A stretch of 64,000 nt of DNA, taken from contig NZ_CP123907.1 of NCBI RefSeq assembly GCF_033783015.1, forward strand, positions 1,674,001 through 1,738,000, given 5' to 3'. Below the pieces are notes generated by a model. It was not told the DNA's origin, ran no database searches, and saw only the letters and a list, made by a program, of their open reading frames with translations. The position numbers were made by a program, and so were the translations under genes. The number at the start of each line of letters is the position of its first letter. Position 1 is the first letter of the stretch. This stretch comes from Corynebacterium sp. 21KM1197. Its GTDB lineage: Bacteria; Actinomycetota; Actinomycetes; Mycobacteriales; Mycobacteriaceae. Of this stretch, positions 28,209-37,163 are shown in pieces.

Positions 28209-29765
28209 ATGTTTTCGCGGCACCCCGGCTGTCCCCTCGCGGCCCTGCTCCTCGCACTGTTTCCCCTGGTGGCGGGGTGCAGCGCGGGTTCCACCGCGCT
28301 CAGCGGCACTCCCCGGGGAGGCGATGCCCACGCCACCGTGGTGCTCGCCGCCAATGCCGCACCGGCCTCCCTGGACTTCACCACCACCTCGGGCGCGGCC
28401 ATTCCCCAGGCGCTCATGGGCAACGTGTATGAAACATTGGTGACCATTGATTCCTCCGGGCAGATCCAGCCCGGCCTGGCGCACGAGTGGGAAGTCTCCC
28501 CAGACGGCACCTCCTACACCTTCCATCTGCGCCCCGGAGTGCGCTTTAGCAATGGCGATGCCTTTGACGCGCACACCGCCAAGTTCTCCCTCGATCGGGT
28601 GCTCAGCCCGGCCTGGACCAACGGCCTCAAGGCACAGATGAATCCGGTGGCATCCGCCGTGGCCCTCGACGATCTCACCCTGCGGGTACGCCTCCACCAC
28701 CCCTCCGCCGCCTGGCTGTGGAATATGGGCACCCTGGTAGGAGCCATGATGAGCCCGCGAGGAGTGGAAAACCTGGCCACCGAGCCCGTGGGCACCGGCC
28801 CCTACGCGGTAGAAAATTGGGCCGTGGGCAGCGCCCTGCGGTTGCGCGCTCGGGAGGATTACTGGGGCGAGGCACCCGCCAATACCACCGCTGAGATCAG
28901 ATATTTTCCCGATGCCATCTCCGCCACCAATGCCCTGGAATCGGGCGACGTGGACGTGCTGTGGGGTCTGCAAAACCCGGAACTGCTCGATCCGCTCCGG
29001 GCACGCGGACAGTGGAATATCGACGTCGGCACCACCAACGGCGAGGTGCTGCTCTCCATGAATAACCGCCGCGCGCCCTTTGATCGAGTGGAGGTGCGCC
29101 AGGCCGTCATGCACGCGATTGATCGCCAGGCGGTGATTAATACCGTGTGGGACGGCTACGGCACCGATACCGGCGGTATTCCCGTGCCGCCCACCGACCC
29201 CTGGTACGACCCCTCGCGGCGCTATCCCTTCGATCCCGAGCGCGCCCGCGAACTGCTGCGTGCGGCCGGATACACCACCGACGGCCACGACCCCCGCCTC
29301 GCTGTCACCATCACCGTACCGGCCCTCCCCTACGCCCAGACCACCTCGGAACTGCTCTATTCCCAGCTGCGCGACGTGGGCTTCCAGGTGACCCTGGAAT
29401 CGGCGGAGTTTCCGGCGGTGTGGTTGGCCCAGGTGCTCAAGGGCCACGATTACGATATGTCGCTCATCGCGCACGTTGAGCCTCGCGATATTCCCACGCT
29501 CTTTGGCAACCCAGACTATTACCTCGGCTTTGATTCGCCACGCACCAGGGCGCTTATCGACGCCGCCGAGGCCAGCGGGGACGATCCCGAGGAAGGCACC
29601 CGCCTGATGACCCAGGCCGTGGATTCCCTCATGGAGGAGGCCGCCGCCGATACCCTCATGAACTTCCCCAACATCGTGGTCTCTCACCCCGGTATCGGTG
29701 GAATTGACCCCACCACGGTGGTGGATTCCCTCCCGCTTTCGCACCTGTCCAAGGAGGCCCGCTGA
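28209..29765 (+). CDS. ABC importer substrate-binding lipoprotein, dipeptide/oligopeptide type
   Basis: Family 5 extracellular solute-binding protein anchored by a lipid. From ATG 28209 the signal peptide MFSRHPGCPLAALLLALFPL leads to lipobox VAGC. The mature part has YETLVTIDSSGQIQPGLAHE and WEVSPDGTSYTFHLRPGVRF, the family signature. It is followed without gaps by two permeases and a fused double ATPase, giving a complete importer. A frame open upstream to 27861 runs into the divergent gene and is not used. A plus-strand GCTTATCGACG copy lies at 29552-29562. Confidence 0.92.
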   Translation: MFSRHPGCPLAALLLALFPLVAGCSAGSTALSGTPRGGDAHATVVLAANAAPASLDFTTTSGAAIPQALMGNVYETLVTIDSSGQIQPGLAHEWEVSPDGTSYTFHLRPGVRFSNGDAFDAHTAKFSLDRVLSPAWTNGLKAQMNPVASAVALDDLTLRVRLHHPSAAWLWNMGTLVGAMMSPRGVENLATEPVGTGPYAVENWAVGSALRLRAREDYWGEAPANTTAEIRYFPDAISATNALESGDVDVLWGLQNPELLDPLRARGQWNIDVGTTNGEVLLSMNNRRAPFDRVEVRQAVMHAIDRQAVINTVWDGYGTDTGGIPVPPTDPWYDPSRRYPFDPERARELLRAAGYTTDGHDPRLAVTITVPALPYAQTTSELLYSQLRDVGFQVTLESAEFPAVWLAQVLKGHDYDMSLIAHVEPRDIPTLFGNPDYYLGFDSPRTRALIDAAEASGDDPEEGTRLMTQAVDSLMEEAAADTLMNFPNIVVSHPGIGGIDPTTVVDSLPLSHLSKEAR

Positions 29766-30808
29766 TGTGGCGCATCATCGGCAGATACGTTCTGCGTTTT
29801 CTCCTCCTGCTATTCCTTGGCAGCCTGAGTATCTTCGCGCTGCTGCGCGTCATGCCCGGTAACCCCGCCGAGGTGGCACTCGGCATCACCGCCACGGAGG
29901 AGAACGTGGCGGAACTCTCCGCGCAGTGGGGCACGGATAGGCCCTTACATCAGCAGTACCTGAACTGGATCTCCGGCATGGCTCGGGGAGACTTTGGCAC
30001 CTCCCTGAGCAGCGGGCAAGAGATCGCGCCCCTGCTGCTTGATCGCGGTGCCGTATCCCTCATTCTGTGCATGAGCGCCCTGGTGCTTTCCCTGCTCATC
30101 GCCATTCCCCTGGGCATGGTGGCCACCCGCAGGCACACCGGCACCGTTATTTCCAGCCTGAGCCAGGTGGGCATCGCGGTACCGAGTTTCCTCGCCGCGA
30201 TCCTGCTCGTCTCTGTATTCTCCCTGCGCCTGGGCTGGCTTCCCGCCAACGGCTGGGTACCACCGGGCGAGGACTTCTGGGAGTTCCTCTCCCGCCTGAT
30301 TCTCCCGGTGCTCTCCCTGGCCGCCGTGCAGGCGGCGATCCTCACTAGGTACGTGCGCTCCGCGCTACTAGAGGTGCTCAACCAGGACTTCATGCGCACC
30401 GCCTACGCCACCGGCCAGGGGCGCGGGGTAACGCTTTTTACCCACGCCCTGCGCAACGCCGCTATTCCCGTGCTCACCGTGGCGGGCGTCCAACTCACCT
30501 CACTGGTGGTGGGGGCCGTGGTGATCGAGCAGGTCTTTGTGATTCCCGGTCTGGGGTCGCTGCTGCTCAGCGCGGTAAGCACCAGGGATCTGCTCATGGT
30601 GCAGGGAATCGTGATGGTGCTGGTGCTTTTTACCCTGCTGGTGAACCTCGCGGTGGACGTCACCACCACGCTGCTTGATCCCCGACTGCGCGCGCCGCAC
30701 CGGGGGTCTGCGGGGTATAGTTGCGCTCCCGGTTCTGCTTCCGCCCAGGCCTCCCAGGGGGCTCCGGTTTCTCAGGAGGCTCCGACTGCTCAGGGGGTGC
30801 AGGCGTGA
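29765..30808 (+). CDS. Dipeptide-type ABC importer permease 1 (DppB-like)
   Basis: Integral membrane permease of the oligopeptide/dipeptide class with six predicted segments. Residues 1-30 contain the first helix, followed by RVMPGNPAEVALGITATEEN, typical of DppB/OppB. The EAA coupling loop is around RTAYATGQGRGVTLFTHALR. The ATG shares its A with the TGA of the binding-protein gene (TGATG), so translation is coupled. The C-terminus carries a Ala/Ser/Gln-rich extension of about 40 residues beyond the usual end. Confidence 0.92.
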   Translation: MWRIIGRYVLRFLLLLFLGSLSIFALLRVMPGNPAEVALGITATEENVAELSAQWGTDRPLHQQYLNWISGMARGDFGTSLSSGQEIAPLLLDRGAVSLILCMSALVLSLLIAIPLGMVATRRHTGTVISSLSQVGIAVPSFLAAILLVSVFSLRLGWLPANGWVPPGEDFWEFLSRLILPVLSLAAVQAAILTRYVRSALLEVLNQDFMRTAYATGQGRGVTLFTHALRNAAIPVLTVAGVQLTSLVVGAVVIEQVFVIPGLGSLLLSAVSTRDLLMVQGIVMVLVLFTLLVNLAVDVTTTLLDPRLRAPHRGSAGYSCAPGSASAQASQGAPVSQEAPTAQGVQA

Positions 30809-31620
30809 ACAGACGATTCCCCTTCTCCGGCTGGCTGGGCCTCGTGCTAGTCTCCGCCGTCATCATCCTGGCCTGCGTCTCCGCGCTGTGGGTACCCCAC
30901 GATCCGTTTGCGGTCTCCCCGGAACATCGCCTGGAGGGCCCCTCACCCCAACACCTCCTGGGCACCGATCGTTTTGGCCGCGATGTGCTCTCCCGGCTCA
31001 TGATCGGCTCCCAGATCACGCTGCTGGTGGGGCTGGTTTCCGTAGGCATTTCCGCGCTCATCGGCATACCCCTGGGGCTGTGGGCCACCCTGCGCGGCGG
31101 GATCCCGGAAGCCGCCATGATGCGCGGGGCCAATCTGCTCCTCGCCTTTCCCGCCCTGCTCCTGGCAATCCTCACCGGGGCGGTATTTGGAGCCTCCACG
31201 TGGTCGGCCATGATCGCCATTGGCGTGGCGGGGATCCCCAGTTTCCTCCGCGTGACCCGCGCCGGTGCGCTCCAGGTACTCAGCCAGGATTACGTGGCCG
31301 CCGCGCGCCTGGCGGGGCGCAGCCGCCCCGCCATTGCCGTGATACACGTGCTGCCCAATATCTCGGCCACCCTCATCGTGCAGGCCTCCGTTTCCTTTGC
31401 CCTCGCGGTCCTCGCGGAGGCCGCCCTTAGTTTCCTGGGGTTGGGCACCCCTCCCCCGGAGCCCTCGTGGGGGCGCATGCTTGGCGACGCCCAGGCCTAC
31501 CTCGCCACCGCTCCCCACCTGGCCCTGTGGCCGGGACTCGCCATCGCCGCCACCGTCTTAGGCTTCAATCTCTTAGGCGATGGCCTGCGCGATACTTTCG
31601 ATCCCCGAGGGAGGCGCTAG
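30805..31620 (+). CDS. Dipeptide-type ABC importer permease 2 (DppC-like)
   Basis: Partner permease of the DppC/OppC class. GTG at 30805 overlaps the DppB stop as GTGA and gives a 271-aa protein starting VNRRFPFSGWLGLV. The family motifs are HLLGTDRFGRDVLSRLMIGS and the coupling loop QDYVAAARLAGRSRPAIAVI. A longer frame to 30721 overlaps the previous gene heavily and lacks a site. It forms the membrane heterodimer with the upstream product. Confidence 0.93.
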   Translation: MNRRFPFSGWLGLVLVSAVIILACVSALWVPHDPFAVSPEHRLEGPSPQHLLGTDRFGRDVLSRLMIGSQITLLVGLVSVGISALIGIPLGLWATLRGGIPEAAMMRGANLLLAFPALLLAILTGAVFGASTWSAMIAIGVAGIPSFLRVTRAGALQVLSQDYVAAARLAGRSRPAIAVIHVLPNISATLIVQASVSFALAVLAEAALSFLGLGTPPPEPSWGRMLGDAQAYLATAPHLALWPGLAIAATVLGFNLLGDGLRDTFDPRGRR

Positions 31621-31622
31621 AC

Positions 31623-33101
31623 GTGCTGCACGTCAAGGATCTCAACATCTCCAACGGCCGCTCCGACCTAGTGGCGGGACTCTCCTTTGATCTACACCCC
31701 GGCGAACGCGTGGGCCTCATCGGGGAATCCGGTTCCGGCAAGACCCTCACGGCCCTGGCGCTCATGGGGTTATGCCCCCTGCCGGTGCGCGGCAGCATTG
31801 CCTTGGGAGAACAGGAATTGGTGGGCCTGCCGGAAAAGCACCTGCGCCGGGTGCGAGGGCGGCGCATAGCCATGGTCTTCCAGGAACCCATGACGGCCCT
31901 GAACCCGCTCATGGTGGTGGGCAAGCAACTGACCAAGGCCATGCCGGGACGCCGTTCCGGGGAACGGAAGCGGCAGGCCGCCGCCCTTTTCCAAGACGTG
32001 GGCCTTTCCCCAGAGCACCTGGGGGCCTACCCGCACCAACTCTCCGGCGGTCAGCGCCAGCGCGTGCTCATCGCCCTAGCCCTGGCGCAAGACCCCGAGG
32101 TTTTAATCTGCGATGAACCCACCACCGCCCTCGATGCCACCGTGCAGCGTCAGATCATGGAACTCATCCAGCGGATTACCGAGCAACGCCACATCGCGGT
32201 GCTCTTTATCAGCCACGATCTCTCCCTCGTATCCAACCTGTGCGATCGGCTGCTGGTGATGGAGGCCGGGCGCGTCATCGAGCGCGGCGAGACTCACCAG
32301 GTGTTAAGCCAACCAAGCGCTCCCCGCACTCGCGCGCTTATAAGCGCCACCGCTCTTAGCCCACGAGAAGCCACAAGCGTGCCTGATTCCGCTCCCCTTT
32401 CCGTATCAGTCACCGGGGTTTCCCATACCTTCCATTCCTCCGGGCGCTCCGTCCCCGCCCTGCGCGACATCAACCTTGAGGTGCCCCGTGGCACCCGACT
32501 GGGGATCGTGGGTGGCTCCGGCTCCGGCAAGACCACGCTGCTGAAGATGATCGCGGGACTCACCGCACCCGATTCCGGCACGATACGGGTAAGCGGGCGG
32601 GCCCAGATGGTATTCCAGGATCCATTTTCCTCTTTCAATCCGCGCATGAGGGTGGGCGCGGCCATCACGGAGGGGCTTGGGGTGCTCACCCGCAAGCAGC
32701 GCCAGCAGCGCGCCGCCGACCTCATGGCGGAGGTGGGCCTTGATCCCCAGGCCGCTCGGCGCTTCCCTCACGAGTTCTCCGGCGGGCAACGCCAGCGCCT
32801 TTCCATCGCCCGCGCTCTGGCCGCCGATCCCGAGGTGATTCTGGCTGATGAGGCCGTGTCCGCCCTGGATGTCACCGTGCGAGCCACGGTGCTCGACGTG
32901 CTCGATCGCGCGATCACCCCGCAGCGCACCTTGATCTTTGTCTCCCATGACCTCGGCGTGATCCGACACCTGTGTACGCACGTGGTGGTGATGCACCAGG
33001 GTGAGGTCGTGGAACGGGGAAGCGTGGAGCAGGTATGGTCTGAGCCGAAGCATCCCTATACTCAGGAACTCCTGGCTGCGGCAACTTCCCCCACGGTGTG
33101 A
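31623..33101 (+). CDS. Fused dual ABC ATPase of the dipeptide importer (DppD-DppF type)
   Basis: Two complete nucleotide-binding domains sit in one 492-aa chain. Domain 1 has Walker A GESGSGKT near residue 36, LSGGQRQRV and Walker [11 protein letters not shown]. Domain 2 has GGSGSGKTT near 300, [10 protein letters not shown] and [11 protein letters not shown]. The GTG at 31623 is preceded by GGAGGCGCT, 2 nt after the permease stop. Domain 2 lacks the usual full-length linker. This fusion is common in actinobacteria and supplies both subunits of the importer motor. Confidence 0.93.
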   Translation: MLHVKDLNISNGRSDLVAGLSFDLHPGERVGLIGESGSGKTLTALALMGLCPLPVRGSIALGEQELVGLPEKHLRRVRGRRIAMVFQEPMTALNPLMVVGKQLTKAMPGRRSGERKRQAAALFQDVGLSPEHLGAYPHQLSGGQRQRVLIALALAQDPEVLICDEPTTALDATVQRQIMELIQRITEQRHIAVLFISHDLSLVSNLCDRLLVMEAGRVIERGETHQVLSQPSAPRTRALISATALSPREATSVPDSAPLSVSVTGVSHTFHSSGRSVPALRDINLEVPRGTRLGIVGGSGSGKTTLLKMIAGLTAPDSGTIRVSGRAQMVFQDPFSSFNPRMRVGAAITEGLGVLTRKQRQQRAADLMAEVGLDPQAARRFPHEFSGGQRQRLSIARALAADPEVILADEAVSALDVTVRATVLDVLDRAITPQRTLIFVSHDLGVIRHLCTHVVVMHQGEVVERGSVEQVWSEPKHPYTQELLAAATSPTV

Positions 33102-33110
33102 TAGTTCACA
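33097..33110. promoter_or_regulatory. Perfect inverted repeat TGTGA-N4-TCACA before lldD
   Basis: TGTGATAGTTCACA covers the stop codon of the ATPase gene and lies about 95 nt upstream of the lldD start, and about 35 nt before a TAAAAT -10-like box at 33146-33151. It has CRP/GlxR half-sites, but with a 4-nt rather than the established 6-nt spacer. Assignment to GlxR or LldR is therefore uncertain. Confidence 0.4.
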
Positions 33111-33202
33111 GCCATGCGTATGTTTTAGCCCGCAGCCACTGGGATAAAATGCGTAAAGAAGATTATTCCCAACAAGGCCAACAAGGAGCGCCGCTCAGAA
33201 TC

Positions 33203-34480
33203 ATGGCTAAAATCCCACGCCAAGTACCCAATCCCACCGAGATCTTTGATCTGCTCAAGTTCAAGACCCCGGACCTCAACTTCAAGCGCGCTCGACTGAG
33301 CAAGGCTCAGACCATTGATGATCTGCGCATCATCGCCAAGCGCCGCACCCCCGCAGCCGCCTTCGACTACACCGACGGCGCCGCCGACGATGAAATCTCC
33401 ATGAACCGCGCCCGCCAGGCGTTCAAGGACGTGGAGTTCCACCCCTCCATCCTCAAGGACGTCTCCCACCTGGACACCACTGCCGAGATCTTCGGTGGCC
33501 CATCCTCCCTGCCCTTCGGCATCGCCCCCACCGGCTTCACCCGCCTCATGCAGACCGAGGGCGAGGTTGCCGGTGCCAGCGCCGCAGGTCGCGCCGGTAT
33601 CCCCTTCGCGCTGTCCACCCTGGGCACCACCTCCATCGAGGACGTGAAGAAGGCCAACCCGCACGGCCGCAACATGTTCCAGCTCTACGTCATGCGGGAT
33701 CGCTCCATCTCCTATGGCCTGGTGGAGCGCGCCGCCAAGGCGGGCTTTGACACCCTCTTCTTCACCGTGGACACCCCGGTGGCCGGTGCCCGCCTGCGTG
33801 ATGCCCGCAACGGCTTCTCCATTCCGCCGCAGATTTCCCTGGGTACCGTGCTCAACGCCATTCCGCGCCCCTGGTGGTGGTGGGACTTCCTGACCACCCC
33901 GCCGCTGGAGTTCGCCTCACTGACCACCACGGGCGGCACCGTGGGTGAACTACTCAACAACGCGATGGACCCCACCATCAAGTTCGATGATCTCGATGAG
34001 ATCCGCGCCCTGTGGCCCGGCAAACTCGTGGTCAAGGGCGTGCAGAACCTGGAGGATTCCAAGAAGCTCGCGGACCTGGGCGTGGACGGCATCATCCTGT
34101 CCAACCACGGCGGCCGCCAGCTCGATCGCGCACCCGTGCCCTTCCACCTCCTTCCCGAGGTCTCGCGCGAGGTGGGCAAGGACCTCGACGTGGCCATGGA
34201 TACCGGCATCATGCACGGCGCGGACATCGTGGCCGCCCTGGCAATGGGCGCCAAGTTCACCTTCATCGGCCGTGCTTACCTCTACGGCCTTATGGCCGGT
34301 GGCGAGGCCGGTGTGGATCGCACCATCGAGATTCTGGCCAGCCAGGTGCGTCGCACCATGCAGCTCTTGCAGGTTTCCTCCATCGAGGAACTGGGCCCGC
34401 AGCACGTCACCCAGCTCAACCGGCTGAACCCGCGTCAGATCGACTTTGACATTCGTGAGGATCGCGGCGGCTTCGTTTAA
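33203..34480 (+). CDS. lldD: Quinone-dependent L-lactate dehydrogenase LldD
   Basis: FMN enzyme oxidising L-lactate to pyruvate and feeding electrons to menaquinone at the membrane. The ~425-aa product begins [20 protein letters not shown] and contains [39 protein letters not shown], and [14 protein letters not shown] with the catalytic His. These match the C. glutamicum enzyme closely. ATG 33203 has AAGGAG 14 nt upstream, a slightly long spacing, and the frame to 33098 adds non-family residues. It is followed by a strong terminator. Confidence 0.96.
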   Translation: MAKIPRQVPNPTEIFDLLKFKTPDLNFKRARLSKAQTIDDLRIIAKRRTPAAAFDYTDGAADDEISMNRARQAFKDVEFHPSILKDVSHLDTTAEIFGGPSSLPFGIAPTGFTRLMQTEGEVAGASAAGRAGIPFALSTLGTTSIEDVKKANPHGRNMFQLYVMRDRSISYGLVERAAKAGFDTLFFTVDTPVAGARLRDARNGFSIPPQISLGTVLNAIPRPWWWWDFLTTPPLEFASLTTTGGTVGELLNNAMDPTIKFDDLDEIRALWPGKLVVKGVQNLEDSKKLADLGVDGIILSNHGGRQLDRAPVPFHLLPEVSREVGKDLDVAMDTGIMHGADIVAALAMGAKFTFIGRAYLYGLMAGGEAGVDRTIEILASQVRRTMQLLQVSSIEELGPQHVTQLNRLNPRQIDFDIREDRGGFV

Positions 34481-34499
34481 GCCCTAGATTTCCCGCAGG

Positions 34500-34538
34500 A
34501 ACCGGCTGCGCCCCTTTTGGGGGCACGGCCGGTTTTTT
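34500..34538 (+). terminator. Rho-independent terminator after lldD
   Basis: AACCGGCTGCGCCCC pairs with GGGGCACGGCCGGTT around a short T-containing loop, and TTTTTT follows. It starts 19 nt after the lldD stop. Confidence 0.88.
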
Positions 34539-34591
34539 GGTGTGTGGGGTGTGGCACCTGGGGTCAGGGTGGGGCTGGTGGTGGCCCCACC

Positions 34592-34673
34592 CGTCACACA
34601 GTGGCAGGGAAAAATCCCCTCCTTGCGCTGCGGTACGGCTGGGATTCACATGCGTCACACACCGGCAGGGAAA
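34592..34673. repeat. Two 21-bp direct repeats upstream of rbsK
   Basis: CACACANNGGCAGGGAAA (with a shared CGT before it) occurs at 34592-34612 and again at 34653-34673, 61 bp apart, differing only at two central bases. Six helical turns of spacing suggest a possible pair of protein-binding sites ahead of the rbsK start. A duplicated sequence without function is equally possible. Confidence 0.5.
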
Positions 34674-34743
34674 GTAACCACTCCAGAACCGCAGGAACCA
34701 CACCGGACTAAGCTTGAACCGGTATCCGAGGGAAGGAAAACAC

Positions 34744-35652
34744 ATGCCCCGCAAGGTCGTGGTGGTCGGCTCCATTAATGCCGACCTCACCGTTCACGTT
34801 CACCGTCACCCCCAACCCGGCGAGACCCTGGCCGGTTCCGGCGGCACTATTTCCGCAGGTGGCAAGGGGGCCAACCAGGCGGTGGCAGCAGCGTTGCAGG
34901 GGGCGGACGTCGCCTTGGTAGGCGCGGTGGGCCGCGACCCTTACGCCGCTCCCGCGACCGAGCGCCTGCGTTCCTCCGGGGTGGACATGCGCGGCGTCGC
35001 CGAGGTGGATGGCCCCACCGGATTAGCGGTGATTACTGTCTCCGAGGACGGGGAAAACACCATTATCGTGGTGCCGGGAGCCAACGGCACGGTAAAAAGC
35101 GCTGAGGTGAGCCGTCACGCGGCGCTGCTGCGCGAGGCCTCGGTGCTGCTGCTTCAGGGCGAGATTCCTGCCGAGGGTTTCGCGCAAGCGGTGGCGGAGG
35201 CCGGGCCGCACACGCGGGTGCTCATCAACTTAGCCCCCGTGGTGCCCGTGCCCAGAGAGACGCTGCTGCGCGCCCACCCCCTGATCGCCAACGAGCACGA
35301 GGCCGGACTAATCCTCGATCAACTAGGCCAGCCCCTCGATTCCACCGACCCCACCGCCCTCGCCCAGGCGCTGCGTCAGATGGGCTTTGAATCCGTGGTG
35401 CTCACACTGGGCAAACGCGGCGCGCTCGTGGCGGAGGGTGAGCAAGTCACCCCCATTCCCACGCCCACCATCACCGCCGTGGACACCACCGGGGCGGGCG
35501 ACGCCTTCGCCGGTGCCCTCGCCGCGCGCCTGGCCGCCGGGGATTCGCTTATCGACGCCGCCCATCACGCCGCGCGCGTGGGAGCCTACGCCGCCACGGG
35601 CCACGGCGCGCAGGCCTCGTATCCGGGGCCTGGAGATGAGTTGCCGGGTTAG
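34744..35652 (+). CDS. rbsK: Ribokinase
   Basis: PfkB-family kinase phosphorylating ribose to ribose 5-phosphate. The 302-aa product starts MPRKVVVVGSINADLTVHVH and has the GGTISAGGKGANQAVAAAL N-terminal signature. Its C-terminal signature is DTTGAGDAFAGALAARLAAG, with the catalytic Asp. GAGGGAAGG sits just upstream of ATG 34744. A GCTTATCGACG copy at 35547-35557 encodes Leu-Ile-Asp-Ala. Ribose could come from the nucleoside hydrolase encoded at 39577. Confidence 0.94.
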   Translation: MPRKVVVVGSINADLTVHVHRHPQPGETLAGSGGTISAGGKGANQAVAAALQGADVALVGAVGRDPYAAPATERLRSSGVDMRGVAEVDGPTGLAVITVSEDGENTIIVVPGANGTVKSAEVSRHAALLREASVLLLQGEIPAEGFAQAVAEAGPHTRVLINLAPVVPVPRETLLRAHPLIANEHEAGLILDQLGQPLDSTDPTALAQALRQMGFESVVLTLGKRGALVAEGEQVTPIPTPTITAVDTTGAGDAFAGALAARLAAGDSLIDAAHHAARVGAYAATGHGAQASYPGPGDELPG

Positions 35653-36917
35653 GGGGCGAGGCAAGCCAGCGGTATGACCAGGACTCCGTCGGGGCGTCGA
35701 TACGCCGCACGTCCACCCGTAATAACAGCGAGGAAGGAGGGCGGTCCCATGCGAGAAGTATCCACGCGCTCGGCCAGTTTGCGTAAATTAGCCGCCGCCT
35801 CGTCCACCTGCCGCTCCCCCAGTTTCACCTCGATGGGGGCCCAGCGGCCATCGGCAAGAACTATCACCGCGTCCGCCTCCAAGCCGGTTTTATCCCGATA
35901 ATGGAAAAGAGCACCATCCATCGCCTCTGCGTACACCCGCAGATCGCGCACGCAGATCGATTCAAAGAGGAGCCCGTATGCTTCCATATCCCGCAATAGA
36001 TCCGCGGCATTGGCGCGCATAATGGCAGTTCCCACAGAGGGATCAACAAAATGTCGAGTGGGACTGGTGCGCACCACCGTCTTGGAACGCAAAACCGGGT
36101 TCCAGGCTTCCAATTCATCAATAATATAAGCGCGCGCCAGCGCATCCAGGTAATCGCTCACAGTATTGGGAGACATAACCTCATCATTCACAGCCAGGTC
36201 CGCCGCGATAGTCGCCTGGGAAGCCTGGGTGGACACGTGCCGAGCGTAAGAACGCATAAGCGCGCGTACCCGCATGGCATTGCGATTGACACCATCAATG
36301 CGGGAAATATCGGATTCGATGAGGCCGTCCACATAGGCGCGAGCGAGATCAGGCCTCGGGTGATTCTTTTTATTTACAATTGCCGCTGGCCAGCCACCCC
36401 GACACAGAATATGCGCTATGTCCTCTACATCAAGCAAGGAAATACCTGCTACCTCTGCATCATGGTTCTGAAAGAGGGTACTCAAGGACACATCGCCGGT
36501 AGATTCTTGGGACTCATGCAACGTCATTGGCCGCATAACAAAGCTGGTAATCCGCCCCACTCCTGAGTGCGCAGGATCCACCGTGGGAGTGCTCGATCCG
36601 GTGAGAATAAACTGCCCCGGCTCGCCTCGACGATCCACAGCAAACCTCACCGCGTCCCAGAGTCGTTCCGCCATCTGCCATTCGTCAATCAGCCTCGGAG
36701 TATCGCCCTCCAGGAGTTTTGAAGGCTTAGTATCCGCCAGAGCCAAGTACGAGGCAGAGTAATCAGGATCCTGCATGTACAGCACGCTTTGAGCCTGCTG
36801 CAAGGCCGTGGCCGTCTTGCCACACCACTTTGGCCCCTTCACCTGCACGGCCCCGCTCACCTCCAGGGCTCGCTTCAACCGCGCATCGGCAATCCTCGGC
36901 AGATACTCACGCGCCAC
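35649..36917 (-). CDS. AAA/DUF4143-type ATPase
   Basis: The 422-aa protein combines an N-terminal P-loop ATPase with a C-terminal DUF4143 domain. Walker A is GPKWCGKTA near residue 29 and a Walker-B-like RLIDEWQMAER is near 76. The C-terminal part contains EADAVIVLADGRWAPIEVKL, resembling a PD-(D/E)XK core. Genes of this kind are patchily distributed and often mobile. GTG at 36917 has a GGAGA 6 nt upstream. Its 3' end overlaps the rbsK stop by 4 nt. Function is unknown. Confidence 0.85.
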   Translation of the reverse strand: MAREYLPRIADARLKRALEVSGAVQVKGPKWCGKTATALQQAQSVLYMQDPDYSASYLALADTKPSKLLEGDTPRLIDEWQMAERLWDAVRFAVDRRGEPGQFILTGSSTPTVDPAHSGVGRITSFVMRPMTLHESQESTGDVSLSTLFQNHDAEVAGISLLDVEDIAHILCRGGWPAAIVNKKNHPRPDLARAYVDGLIESDISRIDGVNRNAMRVRALMRSYARHVSTQASQATIAADLAVNDEVMSPNTVSDYLDALARAYIIDELEAWNPVLRSKTVVRTSPTRHFVDPSVGTAIMRANAADLLRDMEAYGLLFESICVRDLRVYAEAMDGALFHYRDKTGLEADAVIVLADGRWAPIEVKLGERQVDEAAANLRKLAERVDTSRMGPPSFLAVITGGRAAYRRPDGVLVIPLACLAP

Positions 36918-36961
36918 AAGGGTCTCCTCTCACCATGTTTTCCCTGTTCACAGTAGCACAA

Positions 36962-37044
36962 TGAGTGATATGGCTGGTTTCTACTGAGTCATATGGCCCG
37001 TTTTTATTGAGTGATTTGGCCGGTTTCTACTGAATGATTTGGCC
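36962..37044. repeat. 23-bp imperfect tandem repeats, 3.6 copies
   Basis: Three full units (36962-36984, 36985-37007, 37008-37030) and a 14-nt partial fourth (37031-37044) run head to tail at an exact 23-bp period. The consensus contains TGATTTGGCCGGTTTCTAC. They lie between two divergent genes, 45 nt upstream of the DUF4143 gene and 120 nt upstream of the phosphoesterase gene. Multiple repeats of this sort resemble the ends of IS21-family elements, but no transposase is present. Confidence 0.8.
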
Positions 37045-37163
37045 ACCCCGTTCACCCAGTGTTTCCCCACCGCTCATCTCCGCCTCCCCCTGCGTTCACC
37101 GGAATTTTCCCTCTCGCTGCCATAATGCGTGCCGTCCCCAGACGCACTCTCAAAGGAGTTCCG

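Noticed and set aside
33097-33110. Standard GlxR site
   Set aside because: The half-sites fit, but the spacer is 4 nt rather than 6, so it is listed only as an unassigned palindrome.
36962-37044. Possible CRISPR array
   Set aside because: The repeats are head to tail with no spacers, and no cas gene is present.
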